Source: Cochliopodium minus (Eukaryota > Discosea > Himatismenida > Cochliopodiidae). Taken from it: a stretch of 27,709 nucleotides of DNA. Of the stretch, positions 20,891 through 27,709 are shown piece after piece. Position numbers and translations under genes: made by a program. The first letter of the stretch is position 1; every line of letters begins with the position of its first letter. The notes under the pieces were generated by a model. It made no database searches. It was not told the DNA's origin and saw nothing but the letters and a program-made list of their open reading frames with translations. The DNA is taken from positions 46,501-74,209 of the forward strand of contig JAMYWO010000201.1 of the NCBI GenBank assembly GCA_024220525.1. Reading direction: 5' to 3'.

Positions 20891-22464
20891 AAGTAAAAAA
20901 TAAAAAGTAAAAAATAAAAAGTAAATAAATAAATAATCAGTAAAAATAATATAAGAAATAAAAATTTTTTGAAAAAATAAATAAAATGATAAAAAAAATA
21001 GTATATAATAAATAAATAAATAAATAATAAATAAAACAATTAAAATTTTACAATGAAATTGAAAGAATTGGGACCAGGGGAAATGGAAGGGTTGAAAAGA
21101 GAGGAAATACCATTAATAGAAATGGTGAAAAGAGATTGAGAAGAGGCAAAAGAAGAGGAAGAATCCAACTTCAAAGAGTATTCCACTTTCCATTCCTCTA
21201 ATCCTCCTCCTCCAACACTTGATACTTTTGGTGATGCATCTACCAAAAACACGTCATTTGTTCCTATCAAGTACACGTCCTTGTAAATCCCTTTTTAAAA
21301 TCATTTTATTAAAAAAAATTTAATTTTTATTTAAAATTTATTTAAAAGAAAATCAATTTTAAAACCTGAACTTGGAAAACTATTTTATTAATTTTATAAA
21401 GGTTAATACTTTTTTAAAAAAAAAAATTTTTTATTAAAAAACTTTATTACCTTGGACCCCTTTTTAAAATTTTCAATAAAGTAAAAAAAGTTTTAAACAT
21501 CGAAGGTATTACCAATCCCATGACCTAAATTTTTTAAAAAATAATTTATTTTAAATTTGAATTTTAATTTGAATTTAATTTGAATTTGAATTTGAATTTG
21601 AATTTGAATTTGAATTTGATTTTGAATTTAAATTTAAATTTAAATTTAATTTAAATTTGAATTTAATTTCTATTTAAATTTAAATCAGTTTTTATAATTT
21701 TATTTGTTTACCAAGAACATTGAGATTTTCTTATGAAATTTCTTCCCAAGTAACCATGTTGATATTCTTCACAATCAGAAGAAGGAAGATCGTAAGGATA
21801 AGAGCTGTTCAAAGATTGGGAATAGGAGATGGGAGATAAAAAACTGATTTGAAGAAAATTGTTTCCCATCCTCAAAAGAGATGTCACTTCAAAAATGTAT
21901 CTTTGGAATTGATCCTTCACAAAGGAAATGGGAAAACCATTCAAGTAGATTTTTGCTAATGTGTCTATTCCATCACATACAAGGAAGATCTTCTTCATTC
22001 CTTTCATTTGTGAATTTATTTCGAAGGATCTTTCATAACTCCAATCTTCGAGTACTACCCACGCCTATTATTATTGAAATAAGAAAACTTTTAATAAAAT
22101 TAAACTAATTTCTTTCTATCAATCTTGTTATTTAGATAGGAATATCTTTTCTATAGTTTATAAAATGGATTTGATTTTTACCTGTTTGATATCATTGTAT
22201 CTATAACTTGAAAAATTCAAAAATTCAAAAATAAAAATAAAGGTAAATTTAAAAAGTTATTTTTTCTTACTAAGGATCATCTATAATTCCTGAATCCAAT
22301 AGATCCAGATGAACATATCCAGGAACAGTTGCTTTTATGTTAATCGAGGAATTTGAATTTTTCAAATTCCAAGCACCATTCAAATCTACTCTTGTTTCGG
22401 CAAGAGTATTTGAAAAATATAAGAAAAAAAGAAAAAAACAAAGGTTTGAGAATCCAATTTTCAT
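16791..22464 (-). CDS. MANBA: Lysosomal-type beta-mannosidase (GH2), 33 coding exons
   Basis: Hand-splicing gives 880 residues (human MANBA 879). Exons: 22464-22271, 22206-22182, 22064-21712, 21524-21513, 21459-21451, 21379-21366, 21290-21052, 20833-20719, 20640-20616, 20516-20425, 20274-20182, 19958-19893, 19832-19815, 19610-19492, 19373-19353, 19288-19266, 19194-19172, 19060-18982, 18926-18893, 18839-18815, 18740-18721, 18661-18605, 18526-18475, 18408-18370, 18238-18077, 18015-17961, 17893-17874, 17814-17805, 17740-17717, 17652-17419, 17317-17194, 17125-16967, 16898-16791. The enzyme removes terminal beta-mannose from glycoprotein-derived oligosaccharides. A signal peptide (cleavage near Ala22) precedes 'VDLNGAWNL'. 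Landmarks: 'SWSWDWGPSFP', 'AKGANWIPA', '[20 protein letters not shown]', acid/base Glu456 in WSGSNENE, nucleophile Glu552 in SEYGWQS, 'TMGALYWQLNSIWQAPTW'. Fourteen exons are 25 nt or shorter. One active-site-proximal stretch reads WQEQMF where human has WQDFMF. Confidence 0.96.
17805..17814 (-). other. 10-nt coding micro-exon of beta-mannosidase
   Basis: CACCTACATG lies between an atag acceptor and a gtacaa donor. With one base from the 20-nt exon before it and one from the 24-nt exon after it, it encodes Ala-Pro-Thr-Trp of the conserved 'SIWQAPTWSSLEY' motif. Three consecutive exons of 20, 10 and 24 nt build this motif. Confidence 0.92.
19640..19812. repeat. AATTTTT-type satellite in beta-mannosidase intron
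   Basis: More than 20 short units of aattttt/aatttta alternate through most of the intron between the exons at 19832-19815 and 19610-19492. Another simple-repeat tract, of ttgaat/ttaaat units, lies at about 21541-21660 in the intron before the micro-exon cluster. Both are non-coding. Confidence 0.85.
21366..21524 (-). other. Cluster of three micro-exons (12, 9 and 14 nt) in beta-mannosidase
   Basis: GTCATGGGATTG (21524-21513), GGGTCCAAG (21459-21451) and TTTTCCAAGTTCAG (21379-21366) follow one another, separated by introns of 53 and 71 nt. Each is flanked by AG and GT. Together with neighbouring exon ends they encode the conserved beta-mannosidase stretch SWSWDWGPSFPSSGIYKD, with Trp codons split across junctions. 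No other reading of this interval gives that motif. Confidence 0.93.
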
Positions 22465-22641
22465 TTTATTTTATTTTCAAAAAAGCAAATATTCTTAAAA
22501 TATCAAATAATTTGTTCTTATAACAAAGATGAGACTTTGAATACAATCCAATCACCAAAAAATATATTTTTTAGAAAAAAAATTTGACTGAAAAAAATAG
22601 AAGATATAACAAAAATTAGTACCCTCAGTTACGTTTTCAAT
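22465..22641. promoter_or_regulatory. Divergent promoter region, beta-mannosidase / kelch gene
   Basis: Only 177 bp separate the start codons of two divergent genes, so the initiation signals for both must fall here or in the first codons. No motif can be named with confidence. Confidence 0.5.
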
Positions 22642-24889
22642 ATGTATAATGACATGTACGAAGATTTCAGGACAATACAGAATAATTCAAGTGTACATAA
22701 TAAAAAGGGAAAAGAAACAGAAAAAGAAACAATCCTTCAATTCAATAGATTGATACCAAAGACAATACAAAAGCCATTGGAAAGGTATAATATAGAGAAT
22801 ATTAAAAAATAAAACAAAAAATTTGAAATAAATTCAAAAAAAATTGACAAATATTTACTAAAAGAAGTGGATGTGTTTTGGTTAATATAAAGAATTACAT
22901 TTATTTATATGGAGGCGAAGGAAAAAAGTATGCACAAGGGATCGAAAAAGGATGTTTCAATGATTTGTGGAGATTTGACAAAGCGGGGAGTTTTTGGGAG
23001 AAAATAATTCCAAAGAAAAACCCTCTTTACAGCCACAAAAATGAAACTTTCCCCACCCCTCGTGCCTATTCTTCCTACTCTATTTACCAAAATAAAATCT
23101 TCGTTTTAGGAGGTCAAAATTCTGATGGTAAAAAAAAATAAAAAATAAAAAAATGTAATATAAATAAAAATAAAATAAAAAAAGAAAAAAATAAAAAATA
23201 AAAATAAAAATAGAAAAGGACTGATAATTAAAATTTTTTTAATAAATTTTTGGAATTATTTTTTTAAAAATTGTTAAAAAGGAGGGGTCGGAAGAAAAAT
23301 AGAATATTACTCTATTGACGAAAATATGTGGTTTAAAATTTCCAAAAAACAACAAAAAGGCTCGATTCCCAATACCTTTCGTAATCCCACTCATAACGAT
23401 GATGATAATAATTATTCTCACCAAAATAATAATATTAATGAAAATAATGATGTTAATAACATTAATGAAAATAATAATGTTAATAACATTAATGAAAATA
23501 ATGATGGTAATAATATTAATGAAAATAAAAATGATATTAAAAATAGTGAAAATGATGATAATAATTATCGTAATAATATTAATGAAAATGATGATAATAA
23601 GGAAGAAAGAGAAGTAGAAGAAAGAATAGAGACGGAGATAGGATTTTCAAGAAATAATTCAACATTTCACAAAAATAAAATTTATGTTTATGGAGGAATT
23701 TGTTCTGATTTTTCACTTTTAAAACCTCTTTCACAAACCTTGATGAATAAAAAAGGAAAAACACACCTTTATTCTTTCAATCTTTTTTCTTTTTTTTGGA
23801 AAAAATACCCCCTCTTCTCTCCTCCTCTTTCCCAAAGCAAAGGAGATCATGAAGGAAGAAATAAAAAAAAAGAAAAAGATGAATTCGAGAAAAAATGTTT
23901 TAAAAAAATTAAACCAAACCTCCCCCTTTCTCCTCTTTATGAGTAATTCTTTTTTATAACTAGTTTTATTTAATTCTTTTTTTATAACTAGTTTTATTTC
24001 ATTTTTTTTTTTTTATTTAATACAATATTTTTTTATTTGTTAAAAATAAACTTTTTAATATTTAATTATTTACTGAATGATTTTAAAGCGGGTCTATGAG
24101 TTATGACAGTAAAAGAAAGGGACTCTGGATTTATGGAGGGGTGGATCACTTGGACGAAATATCTAATCTCCTTTATTTTTATTCTCTTCGTAAATTAATT
24201 TTTTTTGTATTTCACAAATATTCTTAATGGCTATTCAAAATTTTAAATTAAATCTAGGAAAAAAAAAATGGTAAACCCAAAAAACTTTTTAAATTTTATC
24301 GATAAATTAATAAAAATTAAAAAGGTACAAAGTAGATTTGAAAGAAGAGATACCATATTTAACTTCACATTTCACTGTATCAATTGATGGACTTTTGTAT
24401 ATCATACCTGGTAATTAAAATAAGAAAATGATTTAAATGATTTTTTTTTTTTACTTTTTTAAAAAAAAAAAGGAATGAATAAATTGGAAGTATTGGATAA
24501 TATATACTGTCTCGACCCTATGAAAATGAGAATTGAAAGTGTTCTCTTGAAAAGAAACAAAACAAAAAGTTATAAATTTTCTGTTGCTTTGGATGGTGTT
24601 CAATGTAAAATTTTAATTTTAAATAACAAAATTCTAAAATTTAAAAAAATTATAAAAAAAATTTTTTCAAATAGTGTTTTTATTTGGGGGTTATGGAGGA
24701 TCAAATTTGATTTCTGAATTATGGAAAATATATTTACCTATCAACGAGAATTGGAAAACTTCAAATCACCATTTATTTCCCTTGGAGACTCAAAATTTGG
24801 TCATTTTCATTTTGTGGTTTAGAAATCAAACTAAACTTTCTATTATTCCCAAAAGACTTTTCTATTATATCATGGGATTTATTTTTTAA
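22642..24889 (+). CDS. Kelch-repeat protein with Asn-rich insertion
   Basis: Eight exons (22642-22784, 22865-23127, 23282-23942, 24089-24189, 24258-24270, 24325-24410, 24473-24604, 24675-24889) give 537 residues. Kelch blades form a beta-propeller used for protein binding. Repeats are visible as hydrophobic runs ending in Gly-Gly: 'NYIYLYGGEG', 'NKIFVLGGQNSDG', 'NKIYVYGGICSDF', 'KGLWIYGGVDHLDE' and 'LFLFGGYGGSNLISELWKIY', with aromatic partners such as 'NDLWRFDKAGSFWEKI'. An Asn/Asp/Glu-rich insertion with 'NNINENND' units interrupts the blade encoded by exon 3. The fifth exon is 13 nt. The second exon has an AAGAAG tandem acceptor, so one Arg may be optional. There is no other domain, and the binding partner is unknown. 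Confidence 0.88.
23396..23600 (+). repeat. Asn-rich coding repeat in the kelch gene
   Basis: Repeated aataatattaatgaaaat-type units encode NNINENND. Such Asn-rich inserts are common in AT-rich protist genomes. A similar tract occurs in the EDC4-like gene at the left end of the window. Confidence 0.85.
24258..24270 (+). other. 13-nt coding micro-exon of the kelch gene
   Basis: A 13-nt exon (GA, then a run of A, then TG) lies between a tctag acceptor and a gtaaac donor. It encodes Arg-Lys-Lys-Lys and most of Trp, and keeps the blade in frame between 'NLLYFYSL' and 'YKVDLKEE'. Without it the frame is lost. Confidence 0.85.
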
Positions 24890-25041
24890 TTAAAGATTCA
24901 ATATTTAAACTAATTTGTCTTCTCATTTGGACTTTTTCTTGTCACTCATTGAGACTAAAAAATTTTCAAAAAATAAAATCATATTTTTGGTTTTTTATTG
25001 ACGTTATGAGATTTGTACATTTTAATTTAATTTAATTTAAT
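24890..25041. other. Convergent 3' intergenic region (kelch / PARG-like)
   Basis: These 152 bp separate the stop codons of two convergent genes and hold the 3' ends of both. A short tttaa repeat lies at 25021-25043. No specific terminator motif is identified. Confidence 0.5.
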
Positions 25042-25215
25042 TTATTTTTTATCAATGGCATGAAAAAATGAAACAATTTCCAAAAAATCATTATTTTTCT
25101 CGTCACGAGAAGATGCAGGAACAGAAAAAGTGATGTACCTGAAATGATTTCTGTAACTAAGAAAAACAGTCTTGAAAATTTTTGCTATTTCTAGAGGTGA
25201 ATAACCTATCAAAAT

Positions 25216-25247
<32 letters not shown>

Positions 25248-26963
25248 TTCTTTAATACCATTCTCTATACATCCAAACAAAGGAACAACAATCTTTAAAG
25301 AAAAATTTTAAATTGGGGGTAATTTGAATATTAAATAAAAATTTACAGCATCATGATTGTTGCGGATAGCAATTCTTATGAAAGCTTCAAATTTTTCTTG
25401 TAACAAATTTTTGTCTTGTTGAGATAGTTGAGTATAGTTTTGAGAAAGGATCTCATTGCTTTTGGGCTTTATTTCTTTGATAATTTTCAAAACAGATTTT
25501 TTACGGATCATGTTTTTTTCGTAATCATTAGAAGTAGAGAGGAGACTTTCTTGAGAAAATTCTGTTTTGGGTAATGTCATTCCTATCAATGACACATTCT
25601 CTATTTTTCCCTCAAAATTGTATCCTAATTTTGAAATAAAAAAAAAATATAAATGGAAAAAAAAAAATAGAAAAAAAATAGAAAAAAAATGTATACCACT
25701 CACTTCGCCTCCTCTCAAAACGAGAACGTCTTTAAAATAAATACCTCCTATGAAATTATAAATTAAAAAAATTAAAAAAGAATTTTTGTAACTGGTTTTT
25801 TTTTTACCTTTATCGAAATTTTCAAATCTATAAGATTCATTTTTGAGGAAATAAGAGACATTTTCTGAAACAGAAGTTCTCCTGAAAATATTCTCCTCTT
25901 CCGTCAAAATTCCTTTGAAATCCAAAGAAAAACTTGATTCTGTCATCTCCCTTTTTAAAAAATTGACAAAATGAAAATAAAGATTAAAAATGAAATATTA
26001 AATAAATAAAAAAAATAAAAATAAAATAAAAAAAATAATTGAAATTTTTTTGTTGATTTTACATAAGAATTACTGGATTACAATTTTTTCCGTTTTGAAG
26101 AAAAGTGGAAATGTCTATCAGACTCCTTTCCAAGAAATGAACTGATGTGTTGTATTTTCCCTCACCAAGTTCAGATTTGCTCAACAAGTTTTTCTTTTCT
26201 CCTGTATCATTACAATTCAAAAATTAATTTAATTTTGGATTTAATAAATTTATTATTTTTTTTTTTTGATTTTTTTTTTTTATTTTGGAAATTTAAATCA
26301 ATTTAATTTTCCCAATATTTAGCCTAATTTAATAGAATTCTATCTCAAGTCATATTTTTAAGAATTAAATTACCCTCGAAGAAATACAATTTGCTATTTT
26401 CTATTGAACCAGCAAGGGAAGAGGAATCGATTTCCAAATGCAAAAATTTATCTGAAGAAGACAAATAATCATATCCTTTGCTATTCAATGTCTTCACTGT
26501 TTCGTGGTATATCAATCTTCTTGCAGCTCTCAACTTTTTTGATCCATCTTCGTTATAAAACTCTTCAAGCCATCTTTCTGGGTTGAATACGTGACTTTGC
26601 GTTTCCACTTGAATTTTCAGATTTCCAAATCCGTTTAATTTCCTTTGTAGATCAATTAATTTTATTAATTTGAAAAGAATTTTGAGGAAATTTAAGATAA
26701 TTTTTTAATTAATTCGTATTTTTTGTTTTAAACTATTATATTAAACAATTTAACGATTGTTATTTTTGATGTTAAATATTTTACCCCTCAGTTATAAAGC
26801 TTTCTTCATATATATCCTTATTTGACATCTTTTTGGTCGTTTTTGGGGTTATCTTTCTTTCTACTTTTTTATCCTGCTTTTTGTCATGGAATGTTTGTGA
26901 AAATTCTCCATTTTCTGAATATCTGTTCTCTTTAAATTCTATATCTATATCATCAAGCAACAT
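25042..26963 (-). CDS. Microbial-type PARG-like protein (DUF2263/TIGR02452), active site degenerate
   Basis: Eight exons (26963-26785, 26642-26374, 26201-26063, 25950-25808, 25747-25697, 25624-25347, 25292-25259, 25205-25042) give 418 residues. Members of this family are macrodomain-related poly(ADP-ribose) glycohydrolases. The order of motifs fits: 'RAARRLIYHETVKTLNSKGY' near the N-terminus; 'EEENIFRRTSV' in place of the family's QEExLxRRS; 'IYFKDVLVLRGGE'; 'LIGMTLPK' in place of 'ITAAAPN'; and a C-terminal 'AIVVPLFGCIENGYSPLEIA' then 'KIFKTVF' like 'LGAxGCGAFGNPPEEVAxxF'. The ADP-ribose-binding Gly-Gly-Gly that should precede QEE by about seven residues reads Phe-Ser-Leu (203-205), and Gln is Glu213. 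A pseudoenzyme or altered specificity is likely. The N-terminal 60 residues are charged and unassigned. Confidence 0.7.
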
Positions 26964-27229
26964 CTCTTTAATACAAACAAAATTAAAAATGAAAATCCTT
27001 TCCAAATTTTTTTTTATTTTCCTTTCAAATTTAATTTTATTTTTTTACGAAGAGATGATATAAATGGAAAACATCACAATCAAACTTGAAGAAATGATAC
27101 TCAATTTTGCAAAAATTAAATTAAAACAAAATTTCTTTTAAAGGCATTTATTTAATTTTTTTTTTTTTTTTCTTATTCATACAAATAATAAGAGAAAAAA
27201 AAGGAATGAAAGATTTGGAAAAAAGAAGA
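26964..27229. other. Intergenic region, TPX2 stop to PARG-like start
   Basis: These 266 bp are A/T-rich and hold the PARG-like promoter. A 24-codon plus-strand reading frame begins at 27064, but nothing supports it as a gene. Confidence 0.45.
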
Positions 27230-27709
27230 TTATAAATCTCTATTTCCAAATCTTACAGAATTAGTTGAGAACTTTGGACTAAAAGGTTGTGTTAAAGAAT
27301 GATGAACTCTTTTTGTTACAAAAGGATTATTGAAACTTGGAAGGGGGAGAGGATTATGAACCATCTTGTTTCTCAATTCCTTGATTTCAAGTTGTTCTTT
27401 CTTTTCTTGTTCTAATTTACGTTGAAGTTCGAGTTTTTCTTCTTCCTCTTTCTTTCTTCTCTGAATTTCATCCCATTTATCTCTTTTTTGTGATCTTGAT
27501 TCAGAATTCAAACTAAAATTATCAGAATAAGTTAAAGAAGGCTTTGATACATTTGGAAAAGGTTTGAAAGAAGGATCAAAAGGTTTTGCAACGAAAGAAG
27601 AAAACATTTTTTGTTGTCTTTCCATCTTTTCTTCGAGTTGTTTCTCGAATACCATTGTTGCCAACTCTCCTCTTTGTTCTGTTTTTAGAGGGAATCCAGT
27701 AGGGTTGGT
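27230..27709 (-). CDS. TPX2: TPX2-like spindle assembly protein, C-terminal part
   Basis: The frame is open from the right edge to a TAA, giving 159 residues; the N-terminal part lies outside the window. TPX2 nucleates microtubules near chromatin and activates Aurora A. The TPX2 C-terminal domain is recognised from 'GFPLKTEQRGE' with a following 'EKQLEEKMERQ', a long charged helix with 'KRDKWDEIQRRKKEEEEKLE', and 'ELRNKMVHNPLPLPSF' followed by 'LTQPFSPKFST', corresponding to the family's 'ELRxxLVHKAxPxPxF' and 'LTxPxSPxF'. There is no intron in this part. The Aurora-binding N-terminus cannot be judged. Confidence 0.85.
   Translation of the reverse strand, partial: TNPTGFPLKTEQRGELATMVFEKQLEEKMERQQKMFSSFVAKPFDPSFKPFPNVSKPSLTYSDNFSLNSESRSQKRDKWDEIQRRKKEEEEKLELQRKLEQEKKEQLEIKELRNKMVHNPLPLPSFNNPFVTKRVHHSLTQPFSPKFSTNSVRFGNRDL

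Noticed and set aside
27064-27138. Short plus-strand ORF upstream of the PARG-like gene
   Set aside because: It has about 24 codons in A/T-rich intergenic DNA, without similarity or splice support.

Overview
This window comes from a very AT-rich eukaryotic nuclear genome, probably a protist or an early-branching fungus. The evidence is spliceosomal introns (GT..AG, mostly about 45-100 nt, nearly pure A/T), coding asparagine/serine runs, and a eukaryotic gene set: Rab2, CDC50, EDC4, BLOC1S1, RP9-like, TPX2, PTP, lysosomal beta-mannosidase. TAA and TGA both act as stops. Dictyostelid-like N-rich tracts and a fungal-type Zn2Cys6 factor point in different directions, so I do not name the organism.

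Layout, left to right. Minus strand: EDC4/Ge-1 (3' end beyond the window), Rab2, CDC50. Plus strand: an RP9/PAP-1-like zinc-knuckle protein and BLOC1S1. Minus strand: a single-exon secreted protein with coiled coil, GHK repeats and Cys-rich end; a Zn2Cys6 + zinc-ribbon + PAS factor; a classical tyrosine phosphatase; a SAM-OTU-like-J-domain gene interrupted by an in-frame TGA; and a 33-exon beta-mannosidase. Plus strand: a kelch-repeat protein. Minus strand: a degenerate microbial-type PARG-like protein and the C-terminal part of TPX2. All gene models were spliced by hand. For every multi-exon model the exon phases close exactly on a stop codon or the window edge, except that the OTU-like gene carries the internal TGA.

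The genes do not form a pathway. They are compact neighbours: three of the same-strand gaps are 77-266 bp, and two divergent pairs have short shared upstream regions.

The most unusual features are: (1) coding micro-exons of 9-14 nt in Rab2, beta-mannosidase and kelch; (2) two diverged direct repeats that bracket the SAM-OTU-J gene, each about 75-80 bp upstream of a start codon, one of them interrupted by a 213-bp element with inverted-repeat ends; (3) that gene itself, a new-looking domain combination whose OTU part has lost its catalytic Cys and His; (4) a PARG-like protein without the glycine triplet; (5) 3' splice sites that mostly end AAG after T-run/A-run tracts; (6) a GC-richer 80-nt island with two hairpins between RP9-like and BLOC1S1. 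No tRNA, rRNA or CRISPR array was seen.
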